Of a stretch of DNA of 64,000 nucleotides, positions 7,980-17,519 are shown piece after piece. The stretch's first letter is position 1, and every line of letters begins with the position of its first letter. The notes under the pieces are model-generated. The model saw only the letters and a list, made by a program, of their open reading frames with translations, had not been told where the DNA came from and made no database searches. A program made the position numbers and the translations under genes. The stretch spans positions 186,001-250,000 of the forward strand of contig NZ_AORY01000012.1 in assembly GCF_000382485.1 (NCBI RefSeq), in the 5' to 3' direction. The stretch comes from Sphingomonas sp. Mn802worker. Its GTDB lineage: Bacteria > Pseudomonadota > Alphaproteobacteria > Sphingomonadales > Sphingomonadaceae.

Positions 7980-10064
7980 ATGGCCTATCGTCTTGGCGTC
8001 GACGTCGGCGGCACCTTTACCGATTTCCTCCTGTTCGAGGAAAGCACCGGCGCATTTTGGCGGCACAAGACGCCGTCCACGCCGCACGACAGTTCCGAAG
8101 GCATCGTGCACGGACTCGATGCGATCTGCGAGAAGGCGAACATCTCGCCTGCAGACATCGATATCTTCCTGCACGGCACCACCGTCGCGACGAACGCCGT
8201 GCTTGAGGGCAAGGGCGCGCGCGTCGGCCTGATCGTGACCGAGGGCTACCGCCAGATCATGCAGATCGCACGTAGCTTCGTGCCAGGCGGGCTCGCCGGC
8301 TGGATCGTCTGGCCCAAGCCACAGCCGCTCGCCGCGCTGGAGGACACGTTCGAGATCAAGGGACGGATGGACGCGCGTGGCGCCGAGCTGCGCCCGATCG
8401 ACGATGCAGACATTCGCGCGCAGCTCGAACGGCTGAAGGCGCAAGGCGTTGAGGCGCTGACCGTGTCGCTGATGAACGCCTATCTGAACGGCGCGCACGA
8501 ACGCCGCGTCGGCGAACTGGCGGCGGAAATCCTGCCCGGTATCCCGTTTTCGCTCAGCCACGTCGTGCTGCCGGAGATGCAGGAATATGAGCGCACGCTG
8601 ACCACGGTCGCGAACGCGGCGGTGCGCCCGGTTGTCGGCCGCTACGTCCGCAACCTGCGCGACAAGCTGCGTGGCGTCGGCATGGCGGGCAAGCTGTCGC
8701 TGCTGCGCTCCGACGGCGGGCTGATGACGTCGGAAAAGTCGGAGGAGCACCCCGTCTCGCTGCTGATGTCGGGTCCGGCCGGCGGCGTCACCGGCGCGAT
8801 CTGGGTCGGCAAGAACGCTGGCATGAAGAACATCCTAACGCTGGATGTCGGTGGCACGTCCACCGACGTCGCGTTGATCGAGAATTTGGAGGCGCGCCGG
8901 GTCCGCACGACCGAGGTCGGCCACTTGGCGGTGCGCGCATCCGCGCTGGACGTGAAAACGGTCGGCGCGGGCGGCGGCTCGATCGCCTATGTGCCCGAGC
9001 TGACCGGCGCGCTGCGCGTCGGCCCGCAATCGGCCGGTGCGGTTCCCGGCCCCGTCGCCTACGGCAAGGGCGGCACGCTGCCGACCGTAACCGACGCCAA
9101 TGTCGTGCTCGGCTATCTGCCCGAGGCGCTGCTGGGCGGCACGTTCAAGCTCGACCGCGCCGGATCGATCCGCGCCGTGCAGACGATCGCGGACGCGCTC
9201 AAGATCGACCTGTATGCCGCCGCGCGCGGCATCATCGACATCGTCAACGAGAACATGTTCGGCGCGCTGCGCATGATCTCGGTCCAGCAGGGCTACGACC
9301 CGCGCGATTTCGCGCTGATGGGCTTCGGTGGCGCAGGCCCGCTCCACGTCAACGCGGTCGCGCGATTGATGGGCAGCTGGCCGGCCGTGTCGCCGGTCAG
9401 CCCCGGTGTGCTGTGCGCGCTGGGCGATGCGACCACGCGGATGCGGACCGAAACCGCGCGTTCCTTCTCCACGGTCGCGTCACGCACCAGCGGCGAGGCG
9501 GTGAGCCAGCTGCTGCGCGAGATGGAGCAGCAGATCCGCGGCGAGCTGGAGGCCGAAGGCGTCGCCGCCGATCAGATCACGATCGGGTTCGAGGTCGACG
9601 TGCGCTACTCGGGGCAGGCGTTCGAGGTGCCGATGGACGTGACGCTCGCCGAACTGGAGGATGAAGGCATCGTAGCGCTCACCCGCCGCTTCGATGATGA
9701 ACATCGCCGCCTGTTCACCTTCAACATGGATAGCGAGCATGAGATCGTGAACCTGCGCGCGGTCGCGCTGGGACAGGCGCTAGACCTGCCCGCCGCCAAG
9801 CTGCCGGTCGGCAATGGCGACCCCAGCGACGCGAAGCTGCGCGACCACGAATTGTACATGAACGGCCGCATGCAGCCGGCGGTCATCTACGACCGCGCAA
9901 GGCTGAAGGCGAACGACGTCGTGCACGGCCCCGCGATCGTCATCGAGATGGACTCGACTACCCTGGTCGAGGCGGATTGCATCGCGACCATCGACGCGGT
10001 CGGCAACATTCTCATCACCCTCGCCGCCGCCTCAAGCCCCGCTTCCTCTTCGAACGACGCGTAA
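7980..10064 (+). CDS. Hydantoinase/oxoprolinase subunit A family (HyuA)
   Basis: 694 residues. The N-terminal actin-like ATP site reads GVDVGGTFTDF (from residue 6), followed by HGTTVATNAVLEGKGA near 65-80 and a second phosphate loop LTLDVGGTSTDVA. The family covers ATP-dependent 5-oxoprolinase, N-methylhydantoinase and the beta subunits of acetone or acetophenone carboxylases: it phosphorylates a carbonyl to drive amide opening or carboxylation. Start ATG 7980 has AGGAG five bases upstream; GTG 7965 is possible but less well placed. The B subunit follows after 10 bases. Confidence 0.9.
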   Translation: MAYRLGVDVGGTFTDFLLFEESTGAFWRHKTPSTPHDSSEGIVHGLDAICEKANISPADIDIFLHGTTVATNAVLEGKGARVGLIVTEGYRQIMQIARSFVPGGLAGWIVWPKPQPLAALEDTFEIKGRMDARGAELRPIDDADIRAQLERLKAQGVEALTVSLMNAYLNGAHERRVGELAAEILPGIPFSLSHVVLPEMQEYERTLTTVANAAVRPVVGRYVRNLRDKLRGVGMAGKLSLLRSDGGLMTSEKSEEHPVSLLMSGPAGGVTGAIWVGKNAGMKNILTLDVGGTSTDVALIENLEARRVRTTEVGHLAVRASALDVKTVGAGGGSIAYVPELTGALRVGPQSAGAVPGPVAYGKGGTLPTVTDANVVLGYLPEALLGGTFKLDRAGSIRAVQTIADALKIDLYAAARGIIDIVNENMFGALRMISVQQGYDPRDFALMGFGGAGPLHVNAVARLMGSWPAVSPVSPGVLCALGDATTRMRTETARSFSTVASRTSGEAVSQLLREMEQQIRGELEAEGVAADQITIGFEVDVRYSGQAFEVPMDVTLAELEDEGIVALTRRFDDEHRRLFTFNMDSEHEIVNLRAVALGQALDLPAAKLPVGNGDPSDAKLRDHELYMNGRMQPAVIYDRARLKANDVVHGPAIVIEMDSTTLVEADCIATIDAVGNILITLAAASSPASSSNDA

Positions 10065-10074
10065 GGATCAGCAG

Positions 10075-11951
10075 ATGCGTGCACGGATCATCCAGTCGAA
10101 CGAGACGCCTTTCGAGACAAAGGCGATCGACCCTGTCACCCTGGACATCATCGAGAATGCGCTGCGCAACGCGCGGGTCGAGATGGACGCGACGCTGGTG
10201 CGCACCGCGATGTCGCCCGGCATCCGCGAACAGGGCGACGCCTTTCCGCTGATCGCCGACCATCAGGGGCGCATGATCGTCGGCCAGTTCGGCTCCTACA
10301 TCGGACCGTTCCTCGACGGCTTCTCGGGTACGGTCGAGGAAGGCGACCTGATCATGCTGTCCGATCCTTATTCGGTCGGCGGCGCGGTCAGCCACTGCAA
10401 CGACTGGCTGGTGCTGATGCCGGTGTTCAAGGACGGACGCCTGATCGCTTACACCTCAATGTTCGGGCACCAGTCCGACATCGGCGGCATGGTCGCGGGA
10501 TCGATGCCGATCGACGCCACCTCGATCTTCCAGGAAGGCGTGCGCATCCCGCCGGTCAAGCTCTATAAGCAAGGCGTCTACAACGAGGATGTGGTCCGCC
10601 TGATCATGCATCAGGTGCGCACGCCCGACTGGTGCAAGGCCGACCTGAACGCGCTGATCGCGTCGTGCCGCGTCGCCGCGCGCCGTGTGGTCGAAATGGC
10701 TGAGCGCTTCGGCGACGACGTATTCGTCTCGGCGTGCGAGGAACTGCTGGCACGCAACCACCGCGCGATGGGCCAGTTGATCGCCAACGCAATCGGCGAG
10801 GAAAAAGTCAGCTTTGAGGATTACATCTGCGACGACGGCATGGGTTACGGCCCGTACAAAATCCGTTGCACAATGTGGCGCGAGAACGGGCGCGTCGTGC
10901 TCGATTTCGACGGGACCGATCCGCAATCGGTCGCCTCGATCAACTTCTTCCTCAACGAAAACATGATGCGGATGTTTTTCGGCATCTACATGATCATGGT
11001 GTTTGACCCGCAAATCCTGTTCAACGACGGCTATTACGACCTGATCGATGTCCGGATCCCGGAAGGGTCGTTGCTGAAGCCGCGCTTCCCCGCCGCATTG
11101 TCGGGCCGCACCCACGCGCTCGGCCGCATGTTCGACATCCTCGGCGGGTTGCTCGGCCAGAAGACGCCCGAGTTCCTGACAGCGGCTGGCTTCTCGTCAT
11201 CGCCGCACCTGTTCTATTCGGGCTTCGACAAGACCGGCGAATATTTCCAGCTGTTCCAGATCGGCTTCGGCGGCATTCCCGGACGGCCACTGGGTGACGG
11301 ACCCGACGGCCACTCGCTGTTTCCCAACTTCACCAACGTGCCGAACGAGTTCCTCGAGCGGTACTTCCCGCTGGTGATCGAACGCTACGAGACCGTGGCA
11401 GATTCGGGCGGCGCGGGGCTGCACCGCGGCGGCAACGGCATCATCATGTCGTACCGCTTCCTCGAAGCCGGCAAGATCGCGATCCATGACGACCGCTGGT
11501 TCGTGCCGCCATGGGGCGTCAACGGCGGCCAGCCCGGCGCCCGCGCACGCAAGATCATCGCAAAGCCCGATGGCACGCAGCGCATCGTCGGCAACAAGGT
11601 CGAGGACGTCGAGGTTGAGGTCGACGACGTGCTCCACTTCATCACCTGGGGCGGGGCGGCTGGGGCGATCCGCTCGACCGCGATCCGGCGATCGTCGAGA
11701 AGGAGATCAGGCAGGGCCTCGTCACCGCGACGGGTGCCGCAGATTATGGCGTCGTGATCGCCGATGATGGCCAGGTGAACCAGGCCGCGACCGAAGCGCT
11801 CCGGGCGCAGATGCGCGCCGACCGTGGCGACACGCAGGTGTTCGACTTCGGCCCCGACATTGAGACGCTGCGCACACAATGCGAGCGCGACACCGGCCTG
11901 CCCGCACCTCGCCAGCGTTTGTGGGAGCCGCTCGCCGAGGCGGCTGAGTAA
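10075..11951 (+). pseudogene. Hydantoinase/oxoprolinase subunit B family (HyuB), one-base frameshift
   Basis: Partner of HyuA. The frame from ATG 10075 (AAGGA upstream) gives 525 good family residues through VDDVLHFITWGG, then degenerates into an Arg/Ser-rich tail to 11757. The expected continuation GDPLDRDPAIVEKEIRQG is encoded in another frame from about 11661 and runs to the stop at 11951 (ending QRLWEPLAEAAE). Adding one G to the GGGG run at 11653-11656 restores one frame of about 625 codons. Either a recent mutation or a consensus error in a G run; nothing else is decayed, so the gene may be intact in the organism. Confidence 0.85.
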
Positions 11952-11968
11952 GCCGGGCGACCGCGCTC

Positions 11969-12772
11969 ATGCACCTTGCGTTGCTCGGCACCGTCCCCGG
12001 GATCGGCGGGGGAGTACGACCGGAACTGCACACCGCACTTCCGGTCGGGACGCGGCTGACCGCATGGCGGTCTCACGTCGGTGTATTCCCCTCCACGCCG
12101 GTCGAGCGCGACATGCAGGCGATCGGGCACCTTGAGGCCGGGCTGCGTGCCGCCGCGGCAGGCGCCGACGCGGTCGTGATCGACAGCGTCGGCGACTACG
12201 GCCTTGACGCGCTCCGCGCCGCACTGGCGCTTCCCGCAGTCGGCGCTGGGGAAAGCGGCCTGCGCGCGGCCGCCGCAGTCGGACGTTTCGCGATCGTGAC
12301 TGTCTGGCCTGCCTCGATGAACTTCGTACCCGAAGCGCTGCTATCGCGGTACGGACTGCGCGAGCGATGCCTCGGCATCCACAATGTCGGTATCGAGAAC
12401 GTCATCGCCCGTGTGTCCGGTCCTGACGGCTACCTTGCCGAAGTTGATCGCGGCGCGCCGGCGATCGTCACTGCGGTGAACACCGCCGTGAACGCTGCGC
12501 GGCTTGAGGGAGCCGATGCCGTGATGCTCGGCTGCACCTGCATGTCGCCCATCGCCGCTACTGTCGCCGCCGCCTCTTGCATTCCTGTCATCAATCCGTT
12601 GGCCGAGGCCGTGTCGATCGCGGTCAGCCAAGCCGGCGCGCGCGCCACCGTCGGCGGTCAAATTCTGACCAACCGCGCCGCGCTGCTGACTCGCATGGTC
12701 GATGCGATAAAGGGCGCGGTTCAGGAGGATTGCCCCGTGTGCATCATCGGCGAGCATACCGCCACTCACTAA
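11969..12772 (+). CDS. Asp/Glu/hydantoin racemase superfamily protein lacking the first catalytic Cys
   Basis: 267 residues with the two-lobed Asp/Glu racemase fold. The second catalytic motif is intact (MLGCTCMS, Cys189). The first, normally ACFGDPGLD in hydantoin racemase, reads IDSVGDYGLD, with Ser73 replacing the cysteine. Racemases use both cysteines as acid/base; single-Cys members such as arylmalonate decarboxylase do other chemistry. With HyuA/HyuB beside it a hydantoin-type racemase would be expected, so the substitution points to a decarboxylase or isomerase. ATG 11969 lies 17 bases after HyuB. Confidence 0.78.
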   Translation: MHLALLGTVPGIGGGVRPELHTALPVGTRLTAWRSHVGVFPSTPVERDMQAIGHLEAGLRAAAAGADAVVIDSVGDYGLDALRAALALPAVGAGESGLRAAAAVGRFAIVTVWPASMNFVPEALLSRYGLRERCLGIHNVGIENVIARVSGPDGYLAEVDRGAPAIVTAVNTAVNAARLEGADAVMLGCTCMSPIAATVAAASCIPVINPLAEAVSIAVSQAGARATVGGQILTNRAALLTRMVDAIKGAVQEDCPVCIIGEHTATH

Positions 12773-12817
12773 CCAAGCACCACGCGTCGTGCCCTGCCCT
12801 ACCTTCGTGAGACCAGC

Positions 12818-14251
12818 ATGAGCATCTTGCAGACCACCTACCCGCTGTTTCTCAACAACCGTCCGGCCCAGCCCAACACCGACCTGGCCGTCACCGACAA
12901 ATTCACCGGCGAAGTCGCCTTCCGCGTGGCGCAGGCCGACGCGGCGATGATCGACGAGGCGATCGCGGGTGCGGTGAAGGCGGCCCAGCCGATGGCGCGC
13001 ATGGCGTCGTTCGAGCGGCAGGCCGTGCTGCAACATTGCGTCGATCGCTTTCGCGCGCGCGCCGACGAGCTTGCCTATGCGCTCTGCGTCGAGGCGGGCA
13101 AGCCGATCCGTGACAGCGAGGGCGAGGTATCGCGCCTGATCGACACGTTCCGCATCGCCGCGGAAGAGGCCGTGCGCATGACGGGCGAGGTACAGCCGCT
13201 CGACATCTCGGCCCGCGCGCGCGGCTACCAGGGCATGTGGAAGCGCGTGCCGATCGGACCGTGCAGCTTCATCTCGCCCTTTAACTTCCCGCTCAATCTT
13301 GCCGCACACAAGATCGCGCCCGCGCTCGCGGTCGGCTGTCCCTTCGTCATGAAGCCTGCCAGCCGAACGCCGCTCGGCGCGCTGATCATCGGCGATGTTC
13401 TCGCCGAAACGAACCTGCCGCCCGGCGCCTTCTCGATCCTGCCGGCGAGCCGCGACGGCGCAGACCTGTTCACCACCGACGACCGGCTGAAGCTGCTGAG
13501 CTTCACCGGCTCGCCGGATGTCGGCTGGGACCTGAAGGCGCGCGCAGGGAAGAAGAAGGTAACGCTGGAACTCGGCGGTAACGCGGCGGTGGTGATCGAT
13601 CATGACGCCGACCTGGAGGATGCGGTCACGCGCGTGATCTTCGGCGCCTTCTACCAATCGGGACAAAGCTGCATCGGCGTGCAGCGCATCCTGATCCATG
13701 CCGACATCTACGACCGTGTGCGCGCCATGCTGGTCGAGCACACGTCAGCGCTCGTCTGCGGCGATCCGAAGGAGCGCGACACCTTCGTCGGCCCGATGAT
13801 CTCGGAGGGCGAAGCGACACGGCTGGAGCAATGGATCGCTGAGGCGGTCGCCACCGGCGCGCGCCTGTTGTGCGGTGGCGAGCGTCGCGGTGCGATGCTC
13901 ACGCCGACGCTGTTGGAGGATGTCGACCCCGCCGCGCAACTCAACGTTGACGAAGCGTTCGGCCCGGTCGCGTTCCTCCAGCGCTTCTCCTCGATCGATG
14001 AAGCGTTCGACATCGTCAACGACAGCCGCTTCGGCTTGCAGGCCGGTATCTTCACGCGCGACCTGTTCAAGGCGCTCGACGCATGGGACCGGCTCGATGT
14101 CGGCGGCGTCGTCATCAACGACGTTCCCAGTTACCGCGTCGACAACATGCCCTATGGCGGTGTCAAGGACTCCGGCCTAGGCCGCGAAGGCGTCCGCTTC
14201 GCGATGGAGGACATGACGGAAATCAGGAACCTCGTCATCAGGCGCAACTAG
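12818..14251 (+). CDS. NAD(P)-dependent aldehyde dehydrogenase
   Basis: 477 residues with all ALDH landmarks: oxyanion Asn156 in SPFNFPLN, SFTGSPDVGWD near 228, general base Glu251 in LELGGN, and nucleophile Cys285 in QSGQSCIGVQ. Oxidises an aldehyde to the acid, resembling the succinate-semialdehyde / glyceraldehyde-3-phosphate ALDH branch. Likely the last enzyme of the island's operon, 45 bases downstream of the racemase-like gene. Confidence 0.92.
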   Translation: MSILQTTYPLFLNNRPAQPNTDLAVTDKFTGEVAFRVAQADAAMIDEAIAGAVKAAQPMARMASFERQAVLQHCVDRFRARADELAYALCVEAGKPIRDSEGEVSRLIDTFRIAAEEAVRMTGEVQPLDISARARGYQGMWKRVPIGPCSFISPFNFPLNLAAHKIAPALAVGCPFVMKPASRTPLGALIIGDVLAETNLPPGAFSILPASRDGADLFTTDDRLKLLSFTGSPDVGWDLKARAGKKKVTLELGGNAAVVIDHDADLEDAVTRVIFGAFYQSGQSCIGVQRILIHADIYDRVRAMLVEHTSALVCGDPKERDTFVGPMISEGEATRLEQWIAEAVATGARLLCGGERRGAMLTPTLLEDVDPAAQLNVDEAFGPVAFLQRFSSIDEAFDIVNDSRFGLQAGIFTRDLFKALDAWDRLDVGGVVINDVPSYRVDNMPYGGVKDSGLGREGVRFAMEDMTEIRNLVIRRN

Positions 14252-14424
14252 GGTCGGCTCCCATCGATGTGCGGGCGGCGGTCTCAAGGTGCCCCGCACA
14301 GCATCAGACCGATAGGTCATTACCTATGACGGCCTGACCACCAAAGCTGCACATCGTCAGTGATGCAGATCCACGCTCGATCAACTCCTTCGTGACGGTG
14401 GGTCAGGCCAGCGACTGACCCTGC
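14252..14424. other. Gap between convergent ALDH and MFS genes with short inverted repeats
   Basis: 173 bases without a gene. It contains a weak stem GTGCGGG (14269-14275) / CCCGCAC (14293-14299) with a 17-base loop, which may end the catabolic operon, and a small inverted repeat ATAGGT (14312-14317) CATT ACCTAT (14322-14327). No T-run follows the first stem, so intrinsic termination is doubtful. No small coding sequence was seen. Confidence 0.35.
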
Positions 14425-15945
14425 TCATGGCGCTGACCGATGCCCGCTCATCGCCGCACCGGCATCGGGGTCGAAGCGCCGGTTCCACACCAGTGCCGAC
14501 ATCGAGATCACCGCAACGGTCACGAACGCGACCGAGAAGGTGTCGAGCGTCGGCACGCCCTTTCCTCCGATCGCGGTGCCGATCTCCAGGATCGTCGCCG
14601 CGGTGCAGATGCCGAGTGACAGCGTCAGTTGCTGGAACGTCGCGTAGAAGCTCGTCGCCGCGCTCATCCGCGTCGGCTCCACGTCGGCATAGGCGACCGC
14701 ATTGTAGCCGGTGAACTGGAACGAGGTGAAGAAGCCCGAGAGCCCCAGCACCGCGACGATCACCGCGATCGGCCAGTCGGGGCGGAAGAAGGCGCAGGTC
14801 GCATAGCCGAGGCTGCTGGCGATGCCCGACACGATCAGGCTGTCGCGGAATCCCCAGCGCCTGAGCACGCGCGGCGCGAGCGCCTTCATCGCCAGCGCGC
14901 CGATCGCGCCTGCCATCGTGATCAAGCCCGTCGTCGCCGCCGACAGGCCGAAGCCGAGCTGGAACATCAACGGCAGCAGGAACGGCTGTGCACCCTGCGT
15001 GATCCGCGTCAGTGACCCCGCGATCACCGACAGGCGGAACGTCGGCACGCGCATCAGCGTGGGATCGAGGATCGGGTCCGCGACCCGCCTGGCGTGGCGG
15101 ACGTACGCCAGCGCCAGCAGCACGCCCGCCGCCAGCAGCGCGATCGCGACCCTGCCCGTCCCCGGCCGACTCGACAGCTCGAACCCGAACAACAGGCAGC
15201 CGAGCGCCAGCCCCGATTGCACAAAGCCAAGCCGGTCGAACCGAACCCGCGCGTCGCCGCGCACGTCGGGCACCAGCAGCCACGCCCCGACCACGCCAGC
15301 CACGCCGATCGGCAGGTTGAGGTAGAAGATCCAGCGCCAGTCGAGCGTCGTGACGATCAATCCGCCGAGCGGCGGGCCGAGGATCGGCCCCGCGAGTGCC
15401 GGCATGACCAGCCACGACAACGCCTGCACCATGTCCTCCTTGGCGACGCTGCGAAGCAGCACGAGCCGCCCGACCGGCACCATCATCGCGCCGCCGATCC
15501 CCTGCACGAAGCGCGCCGCGACCAGCATCGCAAGGCTGTCGGACCGCGCGCACGCAACCGAGCCGAGCAGGAACACGATGATCGCCCCGCAGAAGATCGA
15601 GCGCGAGCCGAAGCGATCGGCCAGCGTCCCGCTCGCCGGAATGAATAGCGCCAGCGCGAGCAGATAGCTGGTCAGCGCCAGGCTGAGGCTGGTCGCGGGC
15701 GTACCCAGGTCACGCGCCATCGTCGGCAGCGCCACCGTCAGCACCGTGCCGTCGAGTTGCTGCATGAACAGCGCGGACGCGACCACCAGCGCGGTGACGC
15801 GGTACCCGCGCGCGGCGGCCGCCGGCATCGCAGCCGCCACCTCCGGCTGCTTCACCGATCCGGCGGTGATCGCCTCGACGCCTGGTGCCAGCCCGTCACC
15901 CACGTCCGCGCTCATCGACGCGAGATTACGCCGTCGCCACCGCAT
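14425..15945 (-). CDS. DHA2-family MFS drug/metabolite exporter
   Basis: About 506 residues with ~14 predicted membrane segments. DHA2 (EmrB/QacA) hallmarks: LFMQQLDGTVLTVALPTMARDLG in the first helix, GTLADRFGSRSIF in loop 2-3, RFVQGIGGAMMVPVGRL in helix 4, and DWRWIFYLNLPIG between helices 5 and 6. Exports small hydrophobic compounds with protons across the inner membrane. The open frame extends to 16062 but would enter the porin gene; ATG 15945 (GGACAGG upstream) or 15915 are realistic starts. It may expel the island's substrate or a toxic intermediate. Confidence 0.88.
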   Translation of the reverse strand: MRWRRRNLASMSADVGDGLAPGVEAITAGSVKQPEVAAAMPAAAARGYRVTALVVASALFMQQLDGTVLTVALPTMARDLGTPATSLSLALTSYLLALALFIPASGTLADRFGSRSIFCGAIIVFLLGSVACARSDSLAMLVAARFVQGIGGAMMVPVGRLVLLRSVAKEDMVQALSWLVMPALAGPILGPPLGGLIVTTLDWRWIFYLNLPIGVAGVVGAWLLVPDVRGDARVRFDRLGFVQSGLALGCLLFGFELSSRPGTGRVAIALLAAGVLLALAYVRHARRVADPILDPTLMRVPTFRLSVIAGSLTRITQGAQPFLLPLMFQLGFGLSAATTGLITMAGAIGALAMKALAPRVLRRWGFRDSLIVSGIASSLGYATCAFFRPDWPIAVIVAVLGLSGFFTSFQFTGYNAVAYADVEPTRMSAATSFYATFQQLTLSLGICTAATILEIGTAIGGKGVPTLDTFSVAFVTVAVISMSALVWNRRFDPDAGAAMSGHRSAP

Positions 15946-15977
15946 GCCTGTCCATCCGTTCGAAATTACCGACGCTC

Positions 15978-17462
15978 CTAGAACGCGACTTGAGCACGAC
16001 CGATCAAACTTTGTCCGTGATCGGTGCCAATGCCTGCGGGCAACGGATTGGTCACCGTCCAATCGATCGCGTTCACCTGCAACCGGACAAAATTATTGAG
16101 GTACCAGTTGACGCCCAGCGTCGTCGCCGTGCCGCGCCCTGCGGTCGGGTTATCGCTGTAATCAAGCGCCTCGTAGCGCGCGGCAAGCTCGATCGCGCCG
16201 CTGCCGCCGCTGGTGAAGGGGTGCAACACCTTTGGCCGGCTCCATACGCCGCCGCGGCTGAGGTACGGCGGCGTTTCGCCGGTCAGGAACCAGCCGGCCG
16301 ACCATGCCCACGCATCCTGGGTGGTGCTTGACCCGGCACGACCCTCCAGTGTGCGCCGACCATATTCGCCGTAGGTCCACAGCGAGCGGTGAAACGCGCC
16401 CAGCTCGAACCCGTAACCGTCACCGCGAACCGCCCCGGCGAACGTGCCGGGCGCGATCCGTAGTGCGTCGTTGTAGAATCCGCCGACCGCGATGCTGCGC
16501 GTCGGGCGCGTGACGTCGTCCGCCAGCGTCTCGTGAAATCCCCACGCACCGACGTGCAACAGCCACTCGCGGGTCTTGACCGGGTTCCAGTGCGCGCGCC
16601 CGGCGATCGTCAGCCCGTCACTCGCGTTGCCGGGATTGTTGATGTCATCGCCCGACACCTGCACCCCGACATGCCAGCCGTCGCCGTACACGCGTGCCGC
16701 CGCACCCAGCCCGAAAAAGCCGCGTACCGGAATGATGCCCGCGCCGACGACGTTGCGTTCCAGGAACGGCACCGAGATCGTCCCGCTCGATCCGTCGAGC
16801 CCGCGATCGTTCAGCCTGTTACCCAGCGCGAACTCCGCCTGTTGCCCCAGAAAGCGCGTCGTCCAGGCAAGATAGGCGGATTTGATCGCGACTTCGTTGT
16901 CGGCGAAATCTCCCTCGACCAAATATGATAGGTGCGTGCCGGCCGCACCTTCAATGCCGAGCCGCAGCGAGCGCGCCTGCGTCGCCGAAACGTTGCGTGC
17001 CGGCACTGCACTACCGCGCGTCGTGCCCAGATCGATCAGGATGCGCCCACGCGGACGAAAGGAGAAGCGGCCGTCCGCGCTGGTGAACTCGGGCGTGCCT
17101 TTCGACCAGTCGACGCTGCCGTTGCCCTGCTGCGCGCGCTCGATCCGTGCGAGCCGCGCGTCGAGTGACGGCGGGTGCGCGTCGGACGGCAGCGCCTGGC
17201 CGAGCGGCGCCGGCATTCGCCGCGGCGATCCGGTCTTTGTCGACGGCGCAGGCGCCGGCGCTGCCGCAGACTGAGCGACCTGAGTCGCCTCTACCGCCTT
17301 GCCCTCCTCGACCACGGCGAGCCGTGCTTCCAGCTTGGCGATCTGTGCCTGCTGCGCCTCGACCAGGCGGGTCAGTCTGGCGACATCGTCGTCGACTTGC
17401 GCGTAGGCAGGCACCGCCATGCTCGCGCCGAGGACAAGCGCCGCTGCTCGTAGCATCGACAT
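15978..17462 (-). CDS. OprP/OprO-type outer membrane porin
   Basis: 494 residues with a signal peptide (cut after AVPAYA), then a coiled-coil stretch (RLTRLVEAQQAQIAKLEARL) of the trimeric-porin type, a Pro/Ala linker, and a 16-strand-type beta-barrel ending in phenylalanine (GRAQVAF) as outer-membrane barrels do. Resembles phosphate-selective porin O/P. These porins often serve anionic organic substrates when beside transporters, as here. ATGs at 17462 and 17456 are both possible; AAAGGA sits better for the second. Confidence 0.88.
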   Translation of the reverse strand: MSMLRAAALVLGASMAVPAYAQVDDDVARLTRLVEAQQAQIAKLEARLAVVEEGKAVEATQVAQSAAAPAPAPSTKTGSPRRMPAPLGQALPSDAHPPSLDARLARIERAQQGNGSVDWSKGTPEFTSADGRFSFRPRGRILIDLGTTRGSAVPARNVSATQARSLRLGIEGAAGTHLSYLVEGDFADNEVAIKSAYLAWTTRFLGQQAEFALGNRLNDRGLDGSSGTISVPFLERNVVGAGIIPVRGFFGLGAAARVYGDGWHVGVQVSGDDINNPGNASDGLTIAGRAHWNPVKTREWLLHVGAWGFHETLADDVTRPTRSIAVGGFYNDALRIAPGTFAGAVRGDGYGFELGAFHRSLWTYGEYGRRTLEGRAGSSTTQDAWAWSAGWFLTGETPPYLSRGGVWSRPKVLHPFTSGGSGAIELAARYEALDYSDNPTAGRGTATTLGVNWYLNNFVRLQVNAIDWTVTNPLPAGIGTDHGQSLIGRAQVAF

Positions 17463-17519
17463 GGATCCTTTGAAGAGACCGGCCGCCGCGCACCCGGCGA
17501 ACGGCCGAGGGGGCCAGCG

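Noticed and set aside
10075..11757. Reading HyuB as an intact 560-residue protein
   Set aside because: The last ~35 residues are Arg/Ser-rich noise, while the true family C-terminus lies in the adjacent frame.
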